Of a stretch of DNA of 64,000 bases, positions 40,555-48,215 are shown in pieces. Source of the DNA: Virgisporangium aliadipatigenens (GTDB taxonomy: Bacteria; Actinomycetota; Actinomycetes; Mycobacteriales; Micromonosporaceae); NCBI RefSeq assembly GCF_016863615.1, contig NZ_BOPF01000034.1, positions 1-64,000 on the forward strand, in the 5' to 3' direction. The notes under the pieces were generated by a model. It searched no databases, was not told the origin of the DNA, and saw only the letters and a program-made list of their open reading frames with translations. The stretch's first letter is position 1; every line of letters begins with the position of its first letter. A program made the translations under genes and the position numbers.

Positions 40555-43199
40555 CGGGCCGGCCGTTCGCGGTGCGGCGGTTCTTCGTGGTGCACCGGCC
40601 GAGCGTGCGCGGGCGGGCCCGGGCCGACCGCGGGGCGCTGCTGCTGACGGGCGCCGTCGTGGCCGTTCTGACGCTGCTCGCCGGTGCCGTGCAACCGCTG
40701 ATCCGCGACACGGCCGAGGCCGCCGTCCAGGACGCGGTCCGGCACAGCGAGGCCGACGTGCGCGCGCACGCCTCGCTGGCACGCGACGACACCGAGGACG
40801 GCCGGGCCCGCCACCCGGGGCTCGCCGAGGACGTGGACGAGATCCGCCGCCGGGCCGATCTCGGACTCGACGACGAACTGCGCGACGTGTTGCGCGAGCC
40901 GATCGCGACGGCCACCGGGCCCACGCTCAACGTGACGGACGGGAGCCTGCTGCGGACGTTCCGGCTGACCTACCTGACCGGATCGCCCAGGGTGACCTGG
41001 GTCGCGGGCGGCGCGCCGGGGCCGACGGTCGCGGGTGTGGCGGCCATCCCGTACGGCGCGCAGTGGCCGGTGCAGACCGCCCTCTCCGAACCGGTCGCGA
41101 CCGCGCTGAACGTGCGCCCGGGCGACAAGATCCGGCTCCAGGACGAGAACCGCAACCCGAAGGACGTCACGGTCAGCGGGGTCTTCCGGCCGGTCGACGC
41201 CGCGGATCCGGCGTGGCGTCTCATGCCCGAGCTGCTGCGGCCGGTCGGCGGCCAGGGCACATTCGGCTCCACCCGCATGGCCGGCCTGCTCTCGCCCGAC
41301 TCGCTGCCCGACGCGCGGCTCGCGTTCGGCCAGGACGAGATGGGGGTGACGGTGTCGTTCGCCCCGGAACCGTCGAAGCTGACGTGGGAGTCGGCCCGCA
41401 CGATCGCCGACATCGTGGTGAAGCTCAAGGCGACCTCCGGCTCCTCCAGCCAGTACGAGGGCGTGCTCAAGTGGGAGACCTGGCTCGACATCGAGCTGCG
41501 CGCCGTCGCCGCCCGCATCGACGCGGCCGTCGCCCAGGCGTCGGTGCTGCTCATCGGCGTGCTGCTGGTGGGCGTTCTGGTGCTGCTGCTCGCCGCCGAC
41601 GTGCTGGTGCGTCGCCGGACACCGGCGCTGGTGATCGCGCGGCGGCGCGGCGCCGGTCTCGCCGACCTGTTCGCCGAACTGGTCCTGGAGTCCCTGGCGG
41701 TCGGGGTGCTCGCCGCCGCCGTCGGGCTCGGGGCGGCGTTCGCGGTCGCCGGCGGGATCTCGTGGGAGTGGGCGCTGCCGGTGGTGCTGGCGGCCGTGTT
41801 CGCGGGGCCGGCGTTCGGGACGCTCGCGGCGGCCCGCGCCACCCGGAACCGCCGCGTGCCGGCCAACCGCAGCGCGCGCAAGCGGATCCGGGACACCGGC
41901 CGGCTGCGGCGGTTCGTGCTCGAAGCGGCCGTCGTGCTCGGTGCGGTCGGCGCGCTGGTCGCCCTGCGGCAGCGCGGGGTGGCGCCGGGCGACGGCGATC
42001 CGACGTTCGCGGCGAGCGGGCCGGCGTGGGGCGTTCTGGCCGGAGCGGTCGTGCTGGTGCGGCTGCTGCCGATCGGGACCGGGCTGGCGCTGCGGTGGGC
42101 GTTGCGCTCGCGGCGGCCGCTGGCCGTGTTCGGGGCGGCGCGGGCCGCCGACACCGCCGGGCGGGTGCTGCCGGTGCTGGTCATGGTGACGGCGGTGGGG
42201 GTGGCGTCGTTCGCGTTCACGCTGGACGTGACCGCCCGGCAGGGGCTGGCCGAGGGCGCGCGGCGGACCGTGGGCGCGGACGCCCGGCTCGACGTGTCGC
42301 CGGTGGCCGAAGCGTCGACGCCCGAGCTGGCGCGGGCGATCGCGGCCGAGCCGGGCGTGCGGCAGGTGATCACCGCGCAGATCACGGACTCGGCCCGGGT
42401 GGGGACCCCCGGCGCGGTGGCCGCGCCCCGCCTGGTGATCACCGATCGGCCCGATCTGCGGGAACTGCGGGACGGCGCCGTTCCCGCCCTCGTGCGCGGC
42501 GATCTCGGCGGGCGCCTGGAGGTGATCCGCGAGGGCCTGCCCCCAGTGCCGCTGGTGAACGTCGGCACGGCCCCCGCGATCGGCGACGTCGAGGAGGTCG
42601 TCATCGTCGACACGCAGGCCGCCGCTGCCGCCGGACTGGTGGCCGTCCCGAACACGATCTGGGTGAACGGCCCCGGCGCGGCGAAGGCCGCACGCGCCCA
42701 CGCCACCGGCGCGGCGGCCCAGGTGTACGCCACGGTGCTGGACGAACGCCGGGCCGCCCCGCTGACCGCCGGCCTGCTCCGGCTGGCCTGGACGGCGGCC
42801 GGGGTGCTGCTGGCGTTCGGCCTGCTCGGGCTTTCGCTCGGTGCCGCCTCCGGCGCCCCCGCGCGCTGGCAGACCGTCAGCCGCCTGCGCACGCTCGGCC
42901 TGCGCCCCCGGGACGGCCGCTGGGTGGCCGTCGGCGAACTCCTCCCGCCCGCCCTGCTGACCGCGATCGGCGCGCCGCTGCTCGGGGTGCTGTTCGCGCG
43001 GCTGGCGTTCGGCCCGCTCGCGCTGCGGCAGATCACCTGGCAGGCGGCCGACCCGCCGCCGGTCCTGCCGTGGTGGCCGCTGCTGGGTGTGGCGCTCGTG
43101 CTGGTGGCGGCGGTCGCGGTGGTGGTGCGCGTCGAGGCGACGGCGCGGCGCGGCCGGCGGCTGGGCGAGGTGCTGCGGGTCGGCTCGCTCGACGGGTGA
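40551..43199 (+). CDS. second large FtsX-type ABC permease
   Basis: 882-aa permease. It has an N-terminal helix (about 31-52), an exported domain (about 53-330), helices at about 340-410 and 445-540, a further exported part and C-terminal FtsX-like helices (about 740-870). It is smaller than, but analogous to, its upstream partner. It starts at GTG 40551 within the preceding stop codon and ends the operon. The two permeases and two ATPases probably assemble a heteromeric exporter. The substrate is unknown, and no peptide or biosynthetic gene is adjacent. Confidence 0.9.
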   Translation: MTGRPFAVRRFFVVHRPSVRGRARADRGALLLTGAVVAVLTLLAGAVQPLIRDTAEAAVQDAVRHSEADVRAHASLARDDTEDGRARHPGLAEDVDEIRRRADLGLDDELRDVLREPIATATGPTLNVTDGSLLRTFRLTYLTGSPRVTWVAGGAPGPTVAGVAAIPYGAQWPVQTALSEPVATALNVRPGDKIRLQDENRNPKDVTVSGVFRPVDAADPAWRLMPELLRPVGGQGTFGSTRMAGLLSPDSLPDARLAFGQDEMGVTVSFAPEPSKLTWESARTIADIVVKLKATSGSSSQYEGVLKWETWLDIELRAVAARIDAAVAQASVLLIGVLLVGVLVLLLAADVLVRRRTPALVIARRRGAGLADLFAELVLESLAVGVLAAAVGLGAAFAVAGGISWEWALPVVLAAVFAGPAFGTLAAARATRNRRVPANRSARKRIRDTGRLRRFVLEAAVVLGAVGALVALRQRGVAPGDGDPTFAASGPAWGVLAGAVVLVRLLPIGTGLALRWALRSRRPLAVFGAARAADTAGRVLPVLVMVTAVGVASFAFTLDVTARQGLAEGARRTVGADARLDVSPVAEASTPELARAIAAEPGVRQVITAQITDSARVGTPGAVAAPRLVITDRPDLRELRDGAVPALVRGDLGGRLEVIREGLPPVPLVNVGTAPAIGDVEEVVIVDTQAAAAAGLVAVPNTIWVNGPGAAKAARAHATGAAAQVYATVLDERRAAPLTAGLLRLAWTAAGVLLAFGLLGLSLGAASGAPARWQTVSRLRTLGLRPRDGRWVAVGELLPPALLTAIGAPLLGVLFARLAFGPLALRQITWQAADPPPVLPWWPLLGVALVLVAAVAVVVRVEATARRGRRLGEVLRVGSLDG

Positions 43200-43216
43200 G
43201 TTTTGACCTTCGGGGC

Positions 43217-43277
43217 AAGTGGTGGGGACCTGTACAGGTGTCGAGCCGCGAATGAGCTGCGTAAGTCCCCACCACTT
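43217..43277. repeat. long inverted repeat with nested palindrome; terminator or dispersed element
   Basis: Perfect 13-bp arms AAGTGGTGGGGAC and GTCCCCACCACTT enclose 35 nt. That interval begins with a second perfect palindrome, ACCTGTACAGGT (43228-43239), overlapping the left arm. It lies between the convergent permease and CE15 genes and could be a bidirectional terminator. The elaborate nested structure is also what a short dispersed palindromic repeat would look like. Confidence 0.55.
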
Positions 43278-43285
43278 CGGCGGCG

Positions 43286-44896
43286 CTAGGAAGCCGTGCA
43301 GGCCGGGGTGAGCGTGCCGGCCGTTCCGGTGCCCTGGAAGCCGAACTCCGTGTTCTGGCCCGCCGCGAGCCGGCCGTTGTAGCTGACGTTCGCGAACCGG
43401 ACGGCGCCGCTCGTGCCGCTGGCCGTGGTGTTCCACGAGTTGCTGACCGTCGCGCCGCTCGGCAGGGTCAGCGCGACGTTCCAGCCGTTGACGGCCGAGG
43501 CGCCGGCCGTCACGCGCACCGTGGCGACGAAGCCGCCGTTCCACTGGTTGAGCGACACTGCGGCGCCGCACCCGCCAGGTACGGGTGGCGGCGAGGACGG
43601 CGGCGGCGCCGAGGACGGCGGCTGCGAGGACGGCGGCGCCGACGACGCGGGACCCGAGCCCAGGGTGGGCGTCGTCCAGGTGCGCCACTCGGCCAGGTTT
43701 CCGGTCGCCTTGCTGTGCATCCGGATCGTCCCGGTCGCGTTTCCGGTTCCCAGCAGGAACTTCTGGATGTTCTGCTGCAGCGGGGTGCGCCACTCGGAGC
43801 GGCTGGCGCAGTGCGTGCCGTCCGCGACGTCCGACCAGTACGTGATGTTCGGACCGGCACCCAGCGCCCGGTACACCTCGGCCCCACCGAGCGCGGCGAC
43901 ACTGGCCGAGCGCGGACCCAGGTTGGCGATGTGCGGGTTGTCCATGACGAACAGCCCGCGCGGCGCGATCATCGCGACCGTCTCGTGCGTGTCGACGGGA
44001 AGCCGTGTCGGGCTGCCCGTGAACGAGCCGAACGCGTCGCCGAACCACGGCTGTTCCCCGTACGCGCTGGACAGGCTCTGCGCGCCCTCACCCGGAACAC
44101 CGCGCAGGATCGGCACCCCCGCCGTGCCCGACTCGATCGGCATCGTCAGCGCGATCCGCTGATCGAACGCGCCCACCACGAACGCCCCCTTGCCGAACCG
44201 CGAGCAGCCGGTGACCCCCGTGGCGTCGGCGCGCAGGACCGACCCGCCCGCCGATTCGAGAACGTCGATGATCCGGCTCACGCCCCACGCCCACGCGACC
44301 AGGAGGCCGGTGCTGCTCGTGTTGCCGTAGATCGAGTAGAAAGCGCCCTGCTTGTTGTTGCGCGGCGTGCCTTCGCGGCCGACGGCGTACGGGTCGTAGC
44401 TGACGACGGCCGCACCGGCGGCCTTGATGGCGGCGGTGTCCGCCCCGAACCCGCCGAGCACCACGACCACCGGGAACGGCCCGTTGCCGCTCGGCGCGTC
44501 GACGCTCGCCGAGAAGCTGGAATTGCGGCCGTTGTGCGACACGTTCACGGAGATGCCCGTCCGCGACACGGTGCCGGTGACGCTCGACGGCTTCGCCGGC
44601 TTCTCCCCGTAGACGAACTTCTCCGCGAGCTTCTTGATCTCGGTGCGGCGGCATCGCCAGTCGGCCTGCGTGCTGATGCGTGTCCCGTCGAGCCTCTTGA
44701 ACGGGTCCGGCAGCCGCGCCTCGGTGGGCAGCGAACCCTGGTCGGGCAGGGCCGGCACGGCGCAGTCCGCGCCCTCGTCCTCGACTCCGGCGGCGAACGG
44801 CGCGGCGGCGGCCCCGAAGCTACCGGTCGCCGCCGTGACGGCTCCGGCCGCCGCGAGCGCCGCGACGGCCAGCGCCACGATCGGTTTTCTGAACAC
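43286..44896 (-). CDS. secreted CE15 glucuronoyl esterase with C-terminal CBM2
   Basis: 536-aa exported esterase. A signal peptide is present (about 1-36). The CE15 domain (about 45-400) has nucleophile S232 in the diagnostic TGCSRFGKGAF, E255 (MPIESG) and a late His in DGTHCASRSEW. A Ser/Pro linker (about 413-440) leads to a CBM2-type cellulose-binding domain bounded by two cysteines (GGCGAAVSLNQWNGGFVATV to TPACTAS). It cleaves ester bonds between lignin alcohols and glucuronoxylan. A one-mismatch copy of the pectate-lyase operator lies about 80 nt upstream. Confidence 0.92.
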   Translation of the reverse strand: MFRKPIVALAVAALAAAGAVTAATGSFGAAAAPFAAGVEDEGADCAVPALPDQGSLPTEARLPDPFKRLDGTRISTQADWRCRRTEIKKLAEKFVYGEKPAKPSSVTGTVSRTGISVNVSHNGRNSSFSASVDAPSGNGPFPVVVVLGGFGADTAAIKAAGAAVVSYDPYAVGREGTPRNNKQGAFYSIYGNTSSTGLLVAWAWGVSRIIDVLESAGGSVLRADATGVTGCSRFGKGAFVVGAFDQRIALTMPIESGTAGVPILRGVPGEGAQSLSSAYGEQPWFGDAFGSFTGSPTRLPVDTHETVAMIAPRGLFVMDNPHIANLGPRSASVAALGGAEVYRALGAGPNITYWSDVADGTHCASRSEWRTPLQQNIQKFLLGTGNATGTIRMHSKATGNLAEWRTWTTPTLGSGPASSAPPSSQPPSSAPPPSSPPPVPGGCGAAVSLNQWNGGFVATVRVTAGASAVNGWNVALTLPSGATVSNSWNTTASGTSGAVRFANVSYNGRLAAGQNTEFGFQGTGTAGTLTPACTAS

Positions 44897-44972
44897 TGGG
44901 ACTCCCTGAGGGGGTGAAAATGGGGGGTGGCCCAGCGTCGGCTCGTAAATCGATGAGCGTCAAGGCGGCTGT

Positions 44973-44986
44973 GGAAATCGCTTTCC
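44973..44986 (-). promoter_or_regulatory. LacI-type operator upstream of CE15 gene
   Basis: GGAAATCGCTTTCC differs by one base from the perfect palindrome GGAAAGCGCTTTCC at the pectate-lyase promoter. A TTGAAA -35 candidate lies at 45025-45020, but no good -10 is visible. Confidence 0.55.
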
Positions 44987-45029
44987 TGAACCCGGCTTTT
45001 CCCTTCCCGGGATGCAATGTTTCAAATAG

Positions 45030-45045
45030 TTTCGGCGCTTCGAAA
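45030..45045. promoter_or_regulatory. TTTCG-N6-CGAAA inverted repeat
   Basis: An inverted repeat with 5-bp arms and a GCGCTT centre lies in the divergent region between the CE15 and kinase genes. It resembles a relaxed LacI-type half-site pair and may serve either gene. Confidence 0.35.
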
Positions 45046-45063
45046 GTTTTGCCGGGGGTCCCG

Positions 45064-45078
45064 TAGCCTGCGGTGATG
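45064..45078 (+). promoter_or_regulatory. -10 box of leaderless kinase gene
   Basis: TAGCCT (45064-45069) followed by 6 nt and ATG 45076 fits leaderless initiation. This spacing decides the start in favour of ATG 45076 over GTG 45073. Confidence 0.45.
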
Positions 45079-46230
45079 TCCCGCACGGTCACGGCGATCA
45101 TCACGCATCACGGCGCCTGCCTCGGCGCGCTCGGACCGTTCACTGTGGACACTCCGTGGTGGGCGGACATGGTGCCGGTGGTGGCTCATCTGGAGGCGGC
45201 CCTCGGCGTGCCCGTGCTGGTGCTGCGGCTGCTCGACGTGCACGGCTCCGACGGTGCCCGCGACGGCCACGTCACGTACCACGTCGAGGCGGCGCGTGCG
45301 GTGTCCGGCCTGCGGGCGGTGGCGTTCGTCGACGAGGACCACGCGCTGCGGCTGCCGTGGGCCCGGCCCGAGGGGATCGCCCGGCTGCTGGAATGGGCCG
45401 GCGAGGCCGTCCCGGTGACCGGCCCGGCGCAGCAGCGCCGCTCGTGGAACCTCTCCGGCCTGTTCCGGCTGCCGACCGCCGGCGGGCCGGTGTGGCTGAA
45501 GGCGACGCCGCCGTTCGCCCACGCCGAACCGCTCGCCCTGGCCGCCGTGTCCACTGTGGACAGCACGCTGGTGCCGCCCGTCCTCGCGAGCGCACCGGGC
45601 CGGCTGCTGCTGCCGGAGGTTCCCGGCGTGGACTGCTGGGACGCACCGCCGCCGGTCGTCGCGGACGCGGTCCGCCGCCTGGTCACCGCGCAGGCGCGGG
45701 TCGTGCCGCCGCCCGGCCTCCCGGACCGGCGCCCCGGACCGCTGTCGATCGCCGTCCGCGGGCTGCTGGACGGTGCCGCCGTTCCCGAGCTGTCCACCGT
45801 GGAACGTTCGTCGGCGCACCGGCTCGTCGACCGCTGGGAAACGCTTGACGCCTGCGGCCTGCCGGACACGCTCGTGCACGGCGACTTCCACCCGGGCAAC
45901 TGGCGCAGCGACGGCGGCCCGCCGGTCGTGCTCGACTGGGCCGACGCACACCTCGGCAACCCCGTGCTGGACGGCTTGCGCGCCATCGACTACCTCCCGG
46001 CGGACCGCCGCGCCGTCGCCGAGGAGGCCTGGGTGCGGGCGTGGACCGACGCCGCCGCCGGATCCCGCCCGCGGGAGGCGCTACGGCTCGCCGCACCGCT
46101 GGCGCATCTGACGTACGCGGTGCGGTATCAGGAGTTCCTCGACAACATCGAGCCGAGCGAACGGGTCTACCACCGTGGCGACCCGGCCGCCGTCATCCGC
46201 GAAGCGCTCCGCGCCGCCGGTTCCGAATAG
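45076..46230 (+). CDS. aminoglycoside-phosphotransferase-like kinase (APH superfamily)
   Basis: 384-aa protein. The C-terminal half is an APH/choline-kinase fold with catalytic loop LVHGDFHPGNW (H268, D270, N275) and metal-binding LDWADAHLGNP. The N-terminal 130 residues are an additional domain (for example LLDVHGSDGARDGHVTYHV) of unknown function. It phosphorylates an unknown hydroxyl substrate; resistance should not be assumed. Its last 38 nt overlap the convergent small membrane protein gene. Confidence 0.83.
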   Translation: MSRTVTAIITHHGACLGALGPFTVDTPWWADMVPVVAHLEAALGVPVLVLRLLDVHGSDGARDGHVTYHVEAARAVSGLRAVAFVDEDHALRLPWARPEGIARLLEWAGEAVPVTGPAQQRRSWNLSGLFRLPTAGGPVWLKATPPFAHAEPLALAAVSTVDSTLVPPVLASAPGRLLLPEVPGVDCWDAPPPVVADAVRRLVTAQARVVPPPGLPDRRPGPLSIAVRGLLDGAAVPELSTVERSSAHRLVDRWETLDACGLPDTLVHGDFHPGNWRSDGGPPVVLDWADAHLGNPVLDGLRAIDYLPADRRAVAEEAWVRAWTDAAAGSRPREALRLAAPLAHLTYAVRYQEFLDNIEPSERVYHRGDPAAVIREALRAAGSE

Positions 46231-46417
46231 CCTTGATCGCGAGGTAGCCGAGGTACCCGGCGGCCACCGTGAACACGATCCCGATGAAGGTCGGGTTTCC
46301 GCGCGAAGGATTACCGAAGAACGCGTACGCCGCCACCGCCAGGGCGAACAACATGCACCCGAAGACGGCGAGGATGTTCTTCACGGTGTACCTGGACGTT
46401 GTCATCGACACTGCCAC
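46193..46417 (-). CDS. small membrane protein
   Basis: 74-aa protein with two hydrophobic helices (ILAVFGCMLFALAVAAYAFF and GIVFTVAAGYLGYLAI) and a basic C-terminus (IRNRRRGALRG). Function is unknown. The start may be GTG 46417 or ATG 46405. It lies convergent to the APH-like gene with a short overlap and downstream of the DUF5753 regulator on the same strand. Confidence 0.6.
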   Translation of the reverse strand: MAVSMTTSRYTVKNILAVFGCMLFALAVAAYAFFGNPSRGNPTFIGIVFTVAAGYLGYLAIKAIRNRRRGALRG

Positions 46418-46508
46418 TGCCCCCGTTCACCGTTGACGACCGTGAAGGGGAGTTTGCCGACAGGTAGCGGCGCGAAACATCCGGTCGTCATCGGTCCCGG
46501 GATCTGCG

Positions 46509-47357
46509 CTACATCCCGGCGATGACGGCGTCGACCATGCGGCGCGCCTTCCGGCCGTAGACGGCCTCCGCCTGAAGCTGCTCGAACATCGCCGCGTAGC
46601 GGCTGACCTCCTGAGGGCGGGTCACCTTGATGGCGGCCGTCGGTGTTTCCAGCGCGACGGCGTTGTCGTCGAAGATCCAGAACCCGATCGTCGCGATCGC
46701 ACGGCGCTGTGCGTCGGCCGGGATGACACCGACGGAGACATACGGCAGACGCATGAGCGTGCGGAGGTGTGACAGTTGATCGGCGTGTTCCGCCGGTGTG
46801 CCGCGCCGGGTGCGAAGTGCCTGCTCGCCGAGTACCACGACGATCCGCTTGGTGGGATTGAGCGCTGCGGCGGTGCGTTCCGCTTTCATCGCAACGGTGG
46901 CGTCGGCGTCGTCGGGAGAGTCGAGGAAGGTGTACCAGAACGCGAGCATCCGCCGGATGTACGCCTCCGTCTGGAAGATGCCCGGCAGCACGATCGGCTC
47001 ATGGATCCGGAACGTCGTGGTGCGTCGGTACGTGGCGATGGAGTGCAGGTCGCCGAGGCGTCTCATACCGGCGCGGGCCTGTTGCGCCCATTCGAGGTAG
47101 GCGGACTCGACGGATCGGGAGGTGGCGATGAGGTCCGGGATCTGTTCCTCGGCGCCGCAGGCGGTGCACCAGTCGTGGATGTTGCGTTCGGTGGGTGTCT
47201 GGACGCCGTTCTCGATGCGACTGATCCTGGTGAAGTGCTGGCCGGTGGCGTCGGCGAGGACCTGGCCGGTGAGTCCGGCCGCCTTGCGGATCTGGCGTAG
47301 GCGCGCGCCGAGTTCCTTGCGGGCCTGGGCGACAGAGCTATTCGGGTCGGTAGTCAC
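46509..47357 (-). CDS. XRE family regulator with DUF5753 domain
   Basis: 282-aa regulator. The N-terminal helix-turn-helix (about 12-75) has RLRQIRKAAGLTGQVLADAT and HFTRISRIENGVQTPT. The C-terminal DUF5753 (about 95-275) has FRIHEPIVLPGIFQTEAYIR, VVVLGEQALRTRRGTP and SVGVIPADAQRR. This is the family of WhiJ/Scr1-like actinobacterial developmental regulators. The start is GTG 47357 inside the end of the DUF6879 gene, indicating an operon. In related clusters the partner is a small DUF397 protein; here the partners are a DUF6879 protein and an 82-aa protein. Confidence 0.88.
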   Translation of the reverse strand: MTTDPNSSVAQARKELGARLRQIRKAAGLTGQVLADATGQHFTRISRIENGVQTPTERNIHDWCTACGAEEQIPDLIATSRSVESAYLEWAQQARAGMRRLGDLHSIATYRRTTTFRIHEPIVLPGIFQTEAYIRRMLAFWYTFLDSPDDADATVAMKAERTAAALNPTKRIVVVLGEQALRTRRGTPAEHADQLSHLRTLMRLPYVSVGVIPADAQRRAIATIGFWIFDDNAVALETPTAAIKVTRPQEVSRYAAMFEQLQAEAVYGRKARRMVDAVIAGM

Positions 47358-47859
47358 GGTAGGGAACGGCCAGGCCCCAGACGGCTTCGAACGCGTGTCG
47401 GCACGCGTTGACCGTCTGGGGTTCGTCGGTGATCTGGAAGGATGCGTTGGTACCGCTGCCGGCATAGTGCAGAAACAGCGCGAGTCGATCGTCGAAGACG
47501 TAGAAGTCTCCGCTGCCGGGCAGCAACGTGCGGGCGAGTCGGGGGCGTGGAACGTAGCGGATGTCCTCACCCGCGTTCACGAACAGGTTCGCGTGGCTGA
47601 GCGTCCACCGCTGGTAGTCACTGATCGGCTCGGAGACGACGCGGGCGCGGCGGCAGGTCCGACCGGCGGCGCGGTGGCCCCGCAGCATTTCCAGCCACCA
47701 CCCGAGCCAGGAAAAGTCGTCCGGTTCGTGGCGGCGCCACTTCGCCATGTGCGGCAGCTCGATCTCCGTGCCGTAGGCGTCACGGGTTTCCAGATGCACG
47801 AACGACGTGGTGATCCCCCGACACAGGTCGTTGAGATCGTCGTACGTCGCCTCCCGCAT
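47338..47859 (-). CDS. DUF6879 family protein
   Basis: 173-aa soluble protein of the DUF6879 family, recognised by MREATYDDLNDLCRGITTSF, VHLETRDAYGTEIELP, FSWLGWWLEML and the conserved tail ACRHAFEAVWGLAVPYRDYRP. Function is unknown, but it occurs next to DUF5753 regulators across actinomycetes. ATG 47859 overlaps the stop of the preceding 82-aa gene (TGATG), and its end overlaps the regulator start. The three genes are therefore one transcription unit. Confidence 0.85.
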   Translation of the reverse strand: MREATYDDLNDLCRGITTSFVHLETRDAYGTEIELPHMAKWRRHEPDDFSWLGWWLEMLRGHRAAGRTCRRARVVSEPISDYQRWTLSHANLFVNAGEDIRYVPRPRLARTLLPGSGDFYVFDDRLALFLHYAGSGTNASFQITDEPQTVNACRHAFEAVWGLAVPYRDYRPE

Positions 47860-48107
47860 CACCGGCTTGGCTGGAAGAACGGGACCAACCGGTCGGGGAT
47901 CTCCACGCACGTCTCGCCCTCGGGAATGTCCATGGCGGCGAGTGCGTCCGGGTCGGTGACCACCCAGCCCTGGACCAGCCACGACCGGCGGTCGGTGCGG
48001 TAGAGCGTCGGCGACCCCGACGGCTCGGACTCCGGGTCCTTGGCGACGAATGTGATCTCCACAGCGGTCTCCCCACGGAACTTTGCGGAAACTTGCAGTC
48101 GCTCCAT
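47859..48107 (-). CDS. small protein, first gene of the DUF6879/XRE operon
   Basis: 82-aa acidic soluble protein (MERLQVSAKFRGETAVEITF, then LYRTDRRSWLVQGWVVTD). The family has no known function but is often found with DUF6879 and DUF5753 genes. The first codons overlap one arm of a 16-bp inverted repeat whose other arm lies upstream, so translation and transcription may both be controlled there. The start is ATG 48107. Confidence 0.75.
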   Translation of the reverse strand: MERLQVSAKFRGETAVEITFVAKDPESEPSGSPTLYRTDRRSWLVQGWVVTDPDALAAMDIPEGETCVEIPDRLVPFFQPSR

Positions 48108-48152
48108 CCTCGCCCTCGACAGTGGTGTCAGTCAATCTGCAAGTTTCCGCAA
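48083..48152. repeat. inverted repeat pair with internal tandem GCAAGTTT
   Basis: Exact 16-bp arms (TTGCGGAAACTTGCAG at 48083-48098, complement at 48137-48152) are separated by 38 nt. The right copy extends to the direct repeat GCAAGTTT-CC-GCAAGTTT (48139-48156). The left arm lies inside the first codons of the 82-aa gene and the right arm in the divergent promoter. This is a plausible two-site operator for the cluster's XRE regulator, with looping possible. Confidence 0.55.
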
Positions 48153-48215
48153 GTTTGTGGCTCACCATCCACCCTCACCCCTAACGTCCATACAACGAAA
48201 GCGTTGGGAGGAAAC

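Noticed and set aside
36448-40782. 1444-codon open frame on the minus strand
   Set aside because: It is antisense to the ABC ATPase/permease genes, is Arg/Gly/His-rich without recognisable motifs, and exists because GC-rich third positions suppress stops.
40296-44048. 1250-codon minus-strand frame
   Set aside because: Shadow of the second permease and CE15 genes; composition is Arg/Gly/Pro/Gln with no domain.
45076-46230. Antibiotic-resistance gene (aminoglycoside phosphotransferase)
   Set aside because: Only the general APH catalytic loop is visible; the N-terminal domain is unlike known resistance enzymes and the neighbours are cell-wall-degradation genes.
48193-48206. CAACG-AAAG-CGTTG hairpin before the chimeric ORF
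   Set aside because: Short 5-bp arms next to the ribosome site are easily found by chance; no supporting partner site.
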